DNA from: Megaustenia siamemsis
Taxonomy: Eukaryota; Mollusca; Gastropoda; Stylommatophora; Ariophantidae
Reading direction: 5' to 3'
DNA: 64,000 nucleotides
Assembly (NCBI GenBank): GCA_032433765.1
Contig: JAVIAB010000156.1
Location: forward strand, 84,799,015-84,863,014
Made by a program: the position numbers and the translations under genes. The notes beneath the pieces were generated by a model. That model searched no databases. It had not been told where the DNA came from and saw only the letters and a list, made by a program, of their open reading frames with translations. Of the stretch, positions 41,565 through 53,543 are shown one piece after another (within the stretch, counting starts at the first letter, position 1; each line of letters starts with the position of its first letter).

Positions 41565-41918
41565 CTATTGTCAATTATTCTCAATGACATGAAGGTATCT
41601 CTGTTCTCCAAAATTATTCTCAATGACATGAAGGTATCTCTGTTCTCCAAAATTATTCTCAATGACATGAAGGTATCTCTGTTCTCCAAAATTATTCTCA
41701 ATGACATGAAGGTATCTCTGTTCTCCAAAATTATTCTCAATGACATGAAGGTATCTCTGTTCTCCAAAATTATTCTCAATGACATGAAGGTATCTCTGTT
41801 CTCCAAAATTATTCTCAATGACATGAAGGTATCTCTGTTCTCCAAAATTATTCTCAATGACATGAAGGTATCTCTGTTCTCCAAAATTATTCTCAATGAC
41901 ATGAGTATCTCTGTTCTC
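41565..41918. repeat. 39-bp minisatellite, nine almost identical copies
   Basis: Unit TATTCTCAATGACATGAAGG TATCTCTGTTCTCCAAAAT. The first eight copies appear identical and the last differs by a 3-bp loss. Open on both strands because the unit lacks stops. Confidence 0.96.
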
Positions 41919-42179
41919 CAAAGTACAGTTTACTTGATGTGTTTATCTCAATAAAAATTGAATTTTTATTCGTTCTGTCACTGACTTTATCAACATAAAT
42001 GTGATCAATTTACGTCACTTTCACAACTTTATTATTTACAAGTTGATATTTTGTACAGCTGAACATATCATCAATTATAGCATACAGAGAAATAGCTGTT
42101 TTATTCTGTGGATCATTTGTATCATGACTGCTACCTGCTCTCTTGTTAACTGGAAACACTCACCAACAAATTGGCTAAG
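41919..42179. other. AT-rich spacer
   Basis: No feature apart from CAATAAAAATTG near 41950. Confidence 0.4.
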
Positions 42180-42312
42180 TCTAAGCTCTAGGCCTACTAG
42201 ACAGGTCATTCTAGCTAAGCCTAAGCTCTAAGCCTACCAGACAGGTCATTATAGCTAAGCCTAAGCTCTAAGTCAAAGCTCTAGGCCTAAGCTCTAAGCC
42301 AACTAGACAGAC
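42180..42312. repeat. Short degenerate repeat, about three copies
   Basis: CTAAGCCTAAGCTCTAAGCC and ACTAGACAGGTCATTCTAG words recur at 30-60 bp intervals. Confidence 0.65.
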
Positions 42313-42589
42313 CATCTTTATTTCTTACTTACTATAGGACTTACCATCACAAAACTATAATTATAATGCCTATCCCTATCTGAATCACTCCAAAAACAAG
42401 TCTAGCTTATTCGTTCTGTAATTTTTGGTCTAGTGATCAAAGTAGAAGTAGTGGACATGGTCATTAATTGTATGAAATAAATACAGGATTATTTTGAATA
42501 AATTAACTAATTGAAAACAACAACCATACCCGTATTGATTGGCATTAAAAACATGAACCATACTCATATTGACAGGCAATATTCAGAAG
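42313..42589. other. AT-rich spacer
   Basis: Two CATA(C)CC-ATATTGA-GGCA words at 42525-42575 are the only repetition seen. No gene. Confidence 0.4.
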
Positions 42590-44010
42590 ATCTACTCTAG
42601 ATATCACAGTCAAGTATTGGTTAACAGGAGATCTACCCTAGATATCACAGTCAAGTATTGGTTAACAGATCTACCCTAGATATCACAGTCAAGTATTGTT
42701 AACAGAAGATCTAATCTAAATATCACAGTCAAGTATTGGTTAACAGAAGATCTACTCTAGATATCACAGTCAAGTATTGGTTAACAGAAGATCTACTCCC
42801 AATATCACAGTCAAGTATTGGTTAACAGAAGATCTACTCCCAATATCACAGTCAAGTATTGGTTAACAGAAGATCTACTCTAGATATCACAGTCAAGTAT
42901 TGGTTAACAGGAGATCTACTCTAGATATCACAGTCAAATATTGGTTAACAGAAGATCTACCCTAGATATCACAGTCAAGTATTGGTTAACAGAAGATCTA
43001 CTCAAGATATCACAGTCAAGTATTGGTTAACAGAAGATCAACTCTAGATATCACAGTCAAGTATTGGTTAACAGAAGATCTACTCCCATATCACAGTCAA
43101 GTATTGGTTAACAGAAGATCTACTCTATATATCACAGTCAAGTATTGGTTAACAGAAGATCTACTCTAGATATCACAGTCAAGTATTGGTTAACAGAAGA
43201 TCTACTCAAGATATCACAGTCAAGTATTGGTTAACAGAAGATCTACTCTAGATATCACAGTCAAGTATTGGTTAACAGGAGATCTACCCTAGATATCACA
43301 GTCCAGTATTGGTTAACAGAAGATCTACAATAGATATCATAGTCAAGTATTGGTTAACAGAAGATCAACTCTAGATATCACAGTCAAGTATTGGTTAACA
43401 GAAGATCTACTCCCAATATCACAGTCAAGTATTGGTTAACAGAAGATCTACTCTAGATATCACAGTCAAGTATTGGTTAACAGAAGATCTACTCTAGATA
43501 TCACAGTCAAGTATTGGTTAACAGAAGATCTACTCTAGATATCACAGTCAAGTATTGGTTAACAGGAGATCTACTCTAGATATCACAGTCAAGTATTGGT
43601 TAACAGGAGATCTACTCTAGATATCACAGTCAAGTATTGGTTAACAGAAGATCTACTCTAGATATCACAGTCAAGTATTGGTTAACAGAAGATCTACTTA
43701 GATATCACAGTCAAGTATTGGTTAACAGGAGATCTACTTTAGATATCACAGTCAATATTGGTTAACAGAAGATCTACTCTAGATATCATTGTCAAGTATT
43801 GGTTAACAGAAGATCTACTCTAGATATCACAGTCAAGTATTGGTTAACAGAAGATCTACTCTAGATATCACAGTCAAGTATTGGTTAACAGAAGATCTAC
43901 TCTAGATATCACAGTCAAGTATTGGTTAACAGAAGATCTACTCTGGATATCACAGTCAAGTATTGGTTAACAGAAGATCTACTCTAGATATCACAGTCAC
44001 ATATTGGTTA
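42590..44010. repeat. 41-bp minisatellite, about 35 copies
   Basis: Unit AGATCTACTCTAGATATCAC followed by AGTCAAGTATTGGTTAACAGA. It contains several palindromic hexamers in each copy (AGATCT, TCTAGA, GATATC, GTTAAC). Confidence 0.96.
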
Positions 44011-44704
44011 ATATAAAATCTAAATGCTGCTTCACAATTAATATTATCGTATAACGCACACTTATTATAATACAGTCTGCATCATTATTATAATCATTGA
44101 CATGTTTATTTTTTCTTTGCGTAATGTAAGATTACATGTTATAGTAAATTTTACAGTAATGTATTGTCAATTACTTAACATGGAATTCTCTATAAACTGA
44201 TCATGCTTTCACTTTGTTGTTTGTTGTTTATTATTTATTATTAGTTTTGTTATGTAATAAGTCTGTGAATTTTAGTGATGGTGGCAAGAGTCATTTTGTT
44301 GGTTAAATGTTTGTTTTGAAAAATGATTCAAAGTGAATATTTGCTGGTAAAAGTGAATAGTTGCTGGTGAAAGGTGATTAGTTTTGCTGGTGAAAGTGAA
44401 GCTGAGATAAGACTGTCAACTGGAAATCATTTCAAAAAGGATAAAACATACAATAAACAAGTAAAAAAGATCTATTGGAATCACATTATGTATGTACGAA
44501 AGGGCTTCTTCAAGATGATAAAAAACATACATGTAAAAACAAAATTAGTAAAAAGTTGTATTAAAAAAAGTGGATTATCTTGGATTAATATCCGTAGTTT
44601 TGAGCTAAGTCCTGGAAACCTGTATGGGTTAAATCTGGCAAATTACTTGGGATAAGTCCTAGCAGTCTAAAACAAAATGTTCATTGTGAAGACCACTCTG
44701 GCCT
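44011..44704. other. AT-rich sequence, no gene recognised
   Basis: A 93-codon frame (44374-44655) starts with GTG and resembles no known family. Short repeated AGTGAATA(T/G)TTGCTGGT words lie at 44330-44370. Confidence 0.4.
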
Positions 44705-45465
44705 GCAGACATTTCCTCATGACTACTTGGTTATTTGTCATTCTCTGACATTTCCTTGTGACTACTTGTTATTTGTCATTCTCTTGACATTTCCTCATGA
44801 CTACTTGGTTATTTGTCATTCTCTTGACATTTCCTTGTGACTACTTGTTATTTGTCATTCTCTTGACATTTCCTCATGACTACTTGGTTATTTGTCATTC
44901 TCTTGACATTTCCTTGTGACTACTTGGTTATTTGTCATTCTCTTGACATTTCCTTGTGACTACTTGGTTATTTGTCATTCTCTTGACATTTCCTCATGAC
45001 TACTTGGTTATTTGTCATTCTCTTGACATTTCCTTGTGACTACTTGGTTATTTGTCATTCTCTTGACATTTCCTCATGACTACTTGGTTATTTGTCATTC
45101 TCTTGACATTTCCTTGTGACTACTTGGTTATTTGTCATTCTCTTGACATTTCCTTGTGACTACTTGTTATTTGTCATTCTCTTGACATTTCCTTGTGACT
45201 ACTTGGTTATTGTCATTCTCTTGACATTTCCTCATGACTACTTGTTATTTGTCATTCTCTTGACATTTCCTCGTGACTGCTTGGTTATTTGTCATTCTCT
45301 TGACATTTCCTCATGACTACTTGGTTATTTGTCATTCTCTTGACATTTCCTCGTGACTACTTGGTTATTTGTCATTCTCTTGACATTTCCTCGTGACTAC
45401 TTGGTTATTTGTCATTCTCTTGACATTTCCTCGTGACTACTTGGTTATTTGTCATTCTCTGATCT
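44705..45465. repeat. 40-bp minisatellite, about 19 copies
   Basis: Unit GACATTTCCTTGTGACTACT TGGTTATTTGTCATTCTCTT. Subtypes CTTGTGAC, CTCATGAC and CTCGTGAC alternate. Confidence 0.95.
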
Positions 45466-45529
45466 AGTTACTTGAAGATGAGAACCTGACCATTCTGTCA
45501 ACTCAATGCTTACCAATAATATGTTCTAC

Positions 45530-46800
45530 ACTAATGCTCTTGTCTTTGAGGTAATGCTCATGTCTTTGAGGCAATGCTCTTGACTTTCAGCAATGCTCGT
45601 GTCTTTGAGGTAATGCTCTTGTCTTTGAGGTAATGCTCTTGTCTTTGAGGTAATGCTCTTGTCTTTCAGCAATGCTCTTGTCTTTGAGGTAATGCTCTTG
45701 TCTTTGAGGTAATGCTCTTGTCTTTGAGGTAAGGCTCTTGTCTTTCAGCAATGCTCTTGATTTTGAGGTAACGCTCATGTCTTTTAGTTAATGTTCATGT
45801 CTTTTAGGTCATGTTCATGTCTTTTAGGTAATGTTCATGTCTTTCAGCAATGCTCTTGCCTTTGAGGTAATGCTCGTGTCTTTCAGTAATGCTCATGTCT
45901 TTGAAGTAATGCTCATGTCTTTTAGGTAATGTTCATGTCTTTTAGGTAATGTTCATGTCTTTCAGCAATGCTCTTGTCTTTGAGGTAATGCTCTTGTCTT
46001 TCAGTAATGTTCATGTCTTTGAGGTAATGTTCATGTCTTTGAGGTAATGTTCATGTCTTTGAGGTAATGTTCATGTCTTTTAGGTAATGTTCATGTCTTT
46101 GAGGTAATGTTCATGTCTTTTAGGTAATGTTCATGTCTTTGAGGTAATGTTCATGTCTTTGAGGTAATGTTCATGTCTTTTAGATAATGCTCATGTCTTT
46201 TAGGTAATGTTCATGTCTTTGAGGTAATGTTCATGTCTTTGAGGTAATGTTCATGTCTTTGAGGTAATGTTCATGTCTTTGAGGTAATGTTCATGTCTTT
46301 TAGATAATGTTCATGTCTTTTAGGTAATGTTCATGTCTTTTAGATAATGTTCATGTCTTTTAGGTAATATTCATGTCTTTGAGGTAATGTTCATGTCTTT
46401 TAGATAATGTTCATGTCTTTGAGGTAATGTTCATGTTTTTGAGGTAATGTTCATGTCTTTGAGGTAATGTTCATGTCTTTTAGATAATGTTCATGTCTTT
46501 GAGGTAATGTTCATGTCTTTGAGGTAATGTTCATGTCTTTGAGGTAATGTTCATGTCTTTTAGATAATGCTCATGTCTTTTATGTAATGTTCATGTCTTT
46601 GAGGTAATGTTCATGTTTTTTAGATAATGCTCATGTCTTTGAGGTAATGTTCATGTCTTTTAGATAATGCTCATGTCTTTTAGATAATGCTCATGTCTTT
46701 GAGGTAATGTTCATGTCTTTTAGATAATGCTCATGTCTTTTAGATAATGCTCATGTCTTTTAGATAATGCTCATGTCTTTTAGGTAATGCTCATGTTTCT
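45530..46800. repeat. 20-bp minisatellite, about 63 copies
   Basis: Unit AGGTAATGTTCATGTCTTTG with subtypes ending TTTT and AGATAATGC. The left part has 18-20-bp TTCAGCAATGCTCTTGTC subtypes. The order of subtypes suggests repeated block copying. Confidence 0.95.
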
Positions 46801-46960
46801 CAGTTATGTTCATTTTTTAATGCTACTAAGCTATCCTCTTTCAAGCAGAAGAAATAAGTTGTGGTATATTCACAAGTGCTTTACATTATTGAATTTGATG
46901 TGACCATTAAGGTTTATATTATTCACCAATACATCACACAACAAATACTAACTGACCATT
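46801..46960. other. Spacer
   Basis: Short AT-rich DNA that was the target of a SINE-1 insertion at its right end. Confidence 0.4.
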
Positions 46961-46971
46961 AATGTGGATGA

Positions 46972-47221
46972 GGAACAGTGGTTAGTGGACTGGACTACAA
47001 AGGACAAGAGGTAGGGTTCGATCCCAACCGACGGCTTCCAGTTCACCCAGCCTTTAATGGGTACCGGATTTTTTTCTGGGGAAGTAAAGCGGCACGGGCG
47101 TAATACCGACCACATTACCCCAAAAATCATGTGCTGAAGGTCTGTAAAATTTATGGTCACTAACACCATATTCCCTATACGCAGCTTGGCATGACGGGGG
47201 TACTTTACTTTTCTTTTTATG
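46972..47221 (+). mobile_element. SINE-1, nearly full-length copy with 11-bp duplication
   Basis: Begins inside the A-box region (AACAGTGGTTAGTGGACTGG), has the B box GGTTCGATCCC, the body AAAGCGGCACGGGCGTAATA and ATGTGCTGAAGGTCTGTAAA, and a T-rich 3' end. AATGTGGATGA at 46961-46971 and 47222-47232 is the target duplication. The first about 15 bp of the family head are missing. Confidence 0.92.
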
Positions 47222-47284
47222 AATGTGGATGAACAATCTAGAAAATTGTTTTAAACATCAAGACTTTTACATACATCAGAACTC

Positions 47285-47560
47285 AAGCACACATCAAGAC
47301 TGGAGCACACAACAAGACCGGTGCACACAACAAAACCAGTGCACACAACAAGACCAGTGCCAGTGCATGCAACAAGACCAGTGCATGCAACAAGACCAGT
47401 GCATGCAACAAAACCAGTGCACACAACAAGGCCAGTGCATGCAACAAGACCAGTGCATGCAACAAGACTGGTGCACACAACAAAACCAGTGCACACAACA
47501 AGACCAGTGCCAGTGCATGCAACAAGACCAGTGCATGCAACAAACTAATGCCTGCATCAC
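47285..47560. repeat. 18-bp minisatellite, about 15 copies
   Basis: Unit GTGCACACAACAAGACCA or GTGCATGCAACAAGACCA. Alternating CACACA/CATGCA subtypes occur in a partly mirrored order. Being 3n and stop-free in some frames, it is spanned by Gln- and Cys-rich frames on both strands. Confidence 0.93.
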
Positions 47561-47734
47561 AGTGATCAAACTAAGTGTACTTCAAGGCTGGTGCATACAA
47601 CAATGCCTGGATGATGCATAGACATGTGCATACAACAAAACATATGCATATACTTTACCTTACACTACATGCATGCTTTCAGACTGGTGCAAACATCAAG
47701 ACTCACTACAAAGATTCACAGATCCAATATGGGC

Positions 47735-47974
47735 TGGTCATGGTTCATATCTTGGTGTGTATCTGTGCTAGCCATGGTTCATATCTTAGCGTATATCCGT
47801 GCTGGCCATGGCTCATATCTTGGTGGGTGACAGTGCTGGCCAGGGTTCATATCTTAGTGTGTGTCTGTGCTGGCCATTGTTCATATCTTGGTGTATTTCC
47901 GTGAGGCCATGGCTCATATCTTAATGTGTTTCTGTGCTAGCTATGGCTCATATTTTGGTGTGTTTCTGTGCTAC
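47735..47974. repeat. About 34-bp minisatellite, 7 copies
   Basis: Unit TCATATCTTGGTGTGTATCT GTGCTGGCCATGGT with substitutions. Confidence 0.88.
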
Positions 47975-48912
47975 CCTCAAATACATCACTGCCCTCAAAT
48001 GCATCACTGCCCTCAAGTGTATCACTACCCTCAAATATATCACTACCCTCAAATGTATCACTACCCTCAAATGTATCACTACCCTCAAAGTATCACTACC
48101 CTCAAATATATCACTACCCTCAAATGTATCACTACCCTCAAATGTATCACTACCCTCAAATGTATCACTACCCTCAAATGTATCACTACCCTCAAATGTA
48201 TCACTACCCTCAAATGTATCACTACCCTCAATATATCACTACCCTCAAATGTATCACTACCCTCAAATGTATCACTACCCTCAAATACATCACTGACCTC
48301 AAATGTATCACTGCCCTCAAATGTATCACTACCTTCAAATGTATCACTACCCTCAAATGTATCACCACCCTCAAATGTATCACTACCCTCAAATATATCA
48401 CTATCCTCAAATGTATCACTACCCTCAATGTATCACTACCCTCAAATATATCACCACCCTCAAATGTATCACTACCTCAAATATATCACCACCCTCAATG
48501 TATCACTACCCTCAAATATATCACTACCCACAATATATCACTACCCTCAAATATATCACTACCCTCAAATATATCACCACCCTCAATGTATCACTACCCT
48601 CAAATATATCACTACCCTCAAATGTATCACTACCCTCAAATGTATCACTACCCTCAAATGTATCACTACCCTCAAATATATCACTACCCTCAAATGTATC
48701 ACTGCCCTCAAATACATCACTGCCCTAAAATGTATCACCACCCTCAAATATATCACCACCCTCAAATGTATCACTACCCTCAAATACATCACTACCCTCA
48801 AATGTATCACTACCCTCAAATGTATCATTACCCTCAAATGTATCACTACCCTCAAATATATCACTACCTCAAATGTATCACTACCCTCAAATACATCACT
48901 GCCCTCAAATGT
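47975..48912. repeat. 18-bp minisatellite, about 52 copies
   Basis: Unit TGTATCACTACCCTCAAA, with subtypes TATATCACTACC and TACATCACTGCC. Scattered 1-bp losses in the AAA run shift the frames. The 361-codon and 343-codon frames through it are repeat artefacts. Confidence 0.95.
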
Positions 48913-49594
48913 AAATGTTACACAAGAATACTCACAATCCCATTGACAAAAAAAAACACATTAATTTTGCAAAAATTTAAAATTCCAGACAAGTGGTAGA
49001 TAAATAACATTAAAAACCAGGAAGGTAATTATGGACACAATAGTTCCAGATAAATGTGAGAGTGACAAAGATCTTGAAGTTGGTGGATTCGAGATATCAC
49101 AGAGGAACTGGAATTGACTGCTGCAGACACTGGATAACTTACATATTCTAGAAAGAACTTCAGAGATGCTGTAATGGGAGTACAGATCCAACAAGGACAG
49201 CCTGGATGATGCTAATGAAAGATCCGGAAAGTCTTTTCATGAAACTACAAAAATGTACCTGAACAGACATCATATATGGTATACACACATACATAGTTAT
49301 TGTGTCCCTACTTTACAGCAGTTTTATTGCATGGTTATATATTTATATGTTATTGTAATGCTATCCCCTACATTGAAGAGAAAATTCTGTCTCAGGACAA
49401 ACTACAAGAAATAAGACAACTACAGTACCTGGTCATAAATGATAAATTGTTGTTTTGAAAACTGTGCCAGGAAAACATGAGGGTAGGTGACTGGGCAAAA
49501 TTTGGAGCAGGTACTGATTTAGCCATAACGTCATGATATTATAAATAGAGGCAGAGTTGCTAGGTGTTTAAGTTTGATTGAGTCTACGAGTATA
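48913..49594. other. Gene-free complex sequence
   Basis: The short open piece on either strand (for example 48961-49194) is unassigned. No repeats. Confidence 0.4.
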
Positions 49595-49640
49595 AGTATA
49601 TATATATATATGTGTGTTGTGCGTGTGTGTGTGTGTGTGT
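49595..49640. repeat. (TA)n(TG)n microsatellite
   Basis: TATATATATA is followed by TGTGTG; very similar in structure to the one at 19498-19567. Confidence 0.88.
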
Positions 49641-49714
49641 TGGTGTTTGCGTATCAGTGGTACTGGAGATAGTAGGAAATGAAGATGAGAACTAATGCCT
49701 TTACCTGGCAATGT

Positions 49715-50105
49715 TACTCTCTGGTACTGTCAAGTTTAAACACCTCTGTATATGTCATTGGTTGGTACTGTCAAGTTTAAACACTTCTGTAGATGTCAAT
49801 GGTTGGTACTGTCAAGTTTAAACACTTCTGTAGATGTCAATGGTTGGTACTGTCAAGTTTAAACACTTCTGTAGATGTCCATGGTTGGTACTGTTAAGTT
49901 TAAACACCTCTGTAGATGTCAATGGTTGGTGCTGTCAAGTTTAAACACTTCTGTAGATGTCAATGGTTGGTGCTGTCAAGTTTAAACACTTCTGTAGATG
50001 TCAATGGTTGGTACTGTCAAGTTTAAACACTTCTGTAGATGTCCATGGTTGGACTGTTAAGTTTAAACACTTCTGTAGATGTTGTTGGGTGTTACTTTTA
50101 AGTTA
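49715..50105. repeat. 41-bp minisatellite, about 9 copies
   Basis: Unit GGTACTGTCAAGTTTAAACA CTTCTGTAGATGTCAATGGTT. GTTTAAAC is a palindromic octamer in each copy. Confidence 0.94.
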
Positions 50106-50159
50106 AACACTTCACACGATGGGGAATGTATAGCAAGGAACAATGAAATGGAAGACATT

Positions 50160-51078
50160 ATCTATTGAAGGGAGCCAAGCACTATTCTAGAGCCAACCAA
50201 GAGCTGACATCTATTGGGGAAGCTAAACACCATTCTAGAACCAACCAAGAGTTGACATCATCTACTGAAGGAGCCAACACCATTCTAGAACCAACCTAGA
50301 GTTTGACATAATCTACTGAAGGGAGTCATCACCATTCTAGAACCAACCAAGAGTTGATATCATCTACTGAAGGGAGTTATCACCATTCTAGAACCAACCA
50401 AGAGTTGATATCATCTACTGAAGGAGCCAACTCCATTCTAGAACCAACCAGAGATGACATCACCTACTGAAGGGAGCCAACACCATTCTAGAACCAACCA
50501 AGAGCTGACATCATCTACTGAAGGGAGCCAACACCATTCTAGAACCAACCAAGAGATGATATCATCTACTGAAGGGAGCCAACACCATTCTAGAACCAAC
50601 CAAGAGCTGACATCACCTACTGAAGGAGCCAACACCATTCTAGAACCAACCAAGAGTTGATATCATCTACTGAAGGAGCCAACTCCATTCTAGAACCAAC
50701 CAAGAGATGACATCACCTACTGAAGGGAGCCAACACCATTCTAGAACCAACCAAGAGTTGATATCATCTACTGAAGGAGCCAACTCCATTCTAGAACCAA
50801 CCAAGAGATGACATCACTTACTGAAGGGAGCCAACACCATTCTAGAACCAACCAAGAGCTGACATCATCTACTGAAGGAGCCAACACCATTCTAGAACCA
50901 ACCAAGAGTTGACATCATCTACTGAAGGGAGCCAACACCATTCTAGAACCAACCAAGAGATGACATCATCTACTGAAGGGAGCCAACACCATTCTAGAAC
51001 CAACCAAGAGATGACATCATCTACTGAAGGGAGCCAACACCATTCTAGAACCAACCAAGAGCTGACATCATCTATTTG
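50160..51078. repeat. 51-bp minisatellite, about 18 copies
   Basis: Unit GAGTTGACATCATCTACTGA AGGGAGCCAACACCATTCTA GAACCAACCAA. Single G losses (AAGGAGCC) recur in several copies. TTCTAGAA is palindromic. Confidence 0.95.
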
Positions 51079-51299
51079 TGACCCTGCATAGTATTTAATA
51101 ATTTTTATATTTGATATCTGTGCTCATCTACTTGTATGTGATTGATTCTGTGTTGCTGACTTAAGTATTTAATATTACCTTCTACACAATTTGATGTTAG
51201 TATCAATATCTGTTAATCTTCTGTCATTGTCATTGTCTGCCATCTCTACAATTTAGTGCTAAAAGCAATACATACTCTTGCTTTCAGAATCCACTATTT
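51079..51299. other. AT-rich spacer
   Basis: No feature. Confidence 0.4.
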
Positions 51300-51967
51300 C
51301 TTCATCATCATCGAGTGCCTTCTCCGCAATGAAGGTTGGCTACCATGGATTGCCATTCTACTCTGTTTTTTGCTTTGATGGTGCAGGCTGTCATAGATTG
51401 ACTGTTCATCTTTTGATGTTACTCGTCCATGTTAGTCTTGGTCTGCCTCTGCCTCTTTTACCTTGTATTTTTCCTTTCAATATTACTTTAGTAGGCTGTT
51501 GTGTCTTTTAACATGCCCAAAAATTTCATTTGTCTTGTCTTAATTGTATTTAGTAGTTCTCGTTTTATTTTCAGTTGTTTTAAAACTTCATCATTTGTTA
51601 TCTTTTGTTTCCATCCAATTCTACCTATTCTTCTATAAATCCACATTTCAAAGGCTTCAATTTTCTGTTCAATTTCTTGTCTAATGTCCATGTTTCTGCA
51701 CCTAACAGGAATATTGAGAAGATGTAACATTTTGCCATTTTTAGTTTCAGCCCTGCTGATATTTGTTTTGTTGTTAGTATATTTTTCATGGCATTAAAAT
51801 TACTTTTTGTCATACCTATTCTTTTGTCTATTTCAATTTTACATTTCCATCATTGGTTATAGTATAACCTAGGTATTTGTAGCCCTGGACTGTACTCCAG
51901 ATGTTTCCCTCAACTGTGATATTTAATTGTAGGTCTTGAGAATTTTCTTTGTTTATGATCATAGTTT
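51300..51967 (-). mobile_element. LINE L-B third copy, minus strand
   Basis: On the minus strand it encodes, with frame breaks, the L-B C-terminus: AMKNILTTKQISAGLKLKMA, GAETWTLDKKLNRKLKPLKC, YRRIGRIGWKQKITNDEVLK and TRQMKFLGMLKDTTAY. It ends in GGCACTCGATGATGATGAAG-type sequence at 51300-51325. Truncated 5' near MIINKE. Confidence 0.88.
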
Positions 51968-52821
51968 ATTTATACCTTTATTTATGTATTTGTAAATGTA
52001 TTATGTGTATTATATTTTGAAGTAAATGCTAACTTGAAGGATGAAACAGCAGATTCTGACAAGATTCTCAATTAGACACTAAATCCATTGACTCTCAGGA
52101 CTAACAAGATGCACCAGCATAGACTTAGAACATACACAGTCAAACAATAGCTTGCGTTTCCATTTATTAAACTGCAACAAAAAGTAAAATATGGGAAAAA
52201 CATATCCGTTTTAAATTAAGAACAAACAGGAAGTGAGAGGTCATGAAAAGAATCTGCTCTCATTTTTCCTCTCATTGTTCTTCTACTTTCAGCTTCCTGT
52301 GGAACACTGGTCTTCAACATTGTCAAGCTTTCCTGCTGCCATACTCTTAAGAATGCTCCACATTTTCCCTATCTTGTTTATGTTACCACCTATCTTTTTT
52401 TATGTTACCACCTATCTTGTCCACATATGTCTTGGCTCTTCCCCTGAGGATTCAAATAAAGGTATGCTGTGTATACCCTCAGTTTGCTCCTGCAGTATGT
52501 CTCCTATCTAGCACCTTTATCACATCTCTGTTTTTCACTGGCATTTGTCTGATAATTGTACTTATAATTATAGAATTCTGCTGCATCTGTTTGTGAGGTG
52601 TTTCTTAGCTTGTTTAAAGTATGCACATTCTATGTACCAATTCTAGCAGTTCTCTGGTAGAAATATGGTGAGTCAGTAACCCAGACATCATTTCTGGAAT
52701 AGAGCCCAAAATTACTTGAAGCCCAATATGTTATACATCCCTATTGATTTAAAGTGTTTAGGAAAAGTAAGTAAGCAAGAAAAAAAATACATTAAAGGTA
52801 GGAGAAAATGTAGCCTTACTA
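51968..52821. other. Gene-free AT-rich sequence
   Basis: Duplicated TATGTTACCACCTATCTT words lie at 52378-52420. Frames at 52233-52596 are hydrophobic and unassigned. No convincing gene. Confidence 0.4.
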
Positions 52822-53215
52822 TCTGTCCATCTATTGACCTTCGAGCCATAGCAGGCCCATAGGGTATAGACCCAGATACTCTTTCTCTTATCTAAATTTT
52901 TATTCTAGCAGTTTTCAATCCTTGTAAAGATCGTTTATCAAATATTGCCATTTGTCTCCGTTCTGTTGAAGCAACTCTATCTTATAGAGGAAGCCAATTC
53001 CTGCTGCTCTTACTTCTCTGATCATGTTCTTCTCAGTGTCTCTCTGGGTCTTCCTCTTTTCCTCTTACCTGTTGTTTCCCACATGAGGGCTTGCTTTGCT
53101 ATTCGGTTATTATCTCTTCTCATCACATGTCCAACATATGACCATCGTCTTTTCTTGATTACTGAAGATATTGGTGCTTGATTGACGATTTCTCTAATAA
53201 CTAGTCTTACTAGAA
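52822..53215 (-). mobile_element. LINE L-D second copy, minus strand 3' end
   Basis: The minus-strand frame has NQAPISSVIKKRRWSYVGHV, MRRDNNRIAKQALMWETTGK and GRPRETLRRT, matching L-D at 37883-38886. The 3' end (CCATAGGGTATAGACCCAGA, TCTATTGACC) matches too. CTTACTA at 52815-52821 and 53216-53222 may be a short target duplication. Confidence 0.83.
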
Positions 53216-53222
53216 CACTAGA

Positions 53223-53534
53223 ATCACAATCGTCAAGATAAAAGATATATTTATATGGAAGCCATGCAAATGTGTGCAGCAATAAAAGGTGCAGGTTATG
53301 GGAGCTACTTCATTGTTTGTTGTCAGGAGAAAATAACTGTGTTCAGTTCAAGACAAATTTGTTCTGTAAGGAGTATTACTTTAATGTGAAATGATAAACA
53401 TGTCTGACCTTGATGTAAATTATAAAGAATATGACATTAATTGTTTTTCAATGCATGCTTAGGGTTTTTAAATCTTGTCACAATAACAGGAACTGAGCTG
53501 AAGAAATGTCTGGACTGTTGGCACTTTTAATGTA
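53223..53534. other. Gene-free sequence
   Basis: Nothing recognised. Confidence 0.4.
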
Positions 53535-53543
53535 AATATGATT

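Noticed and set aside
47861..48999. Overlapping ORFs of 343-361 codons in three frames
   Set aside because: All three plus-strand frames of the 18-bp array are open; indels move between them. No protein selection is visible.
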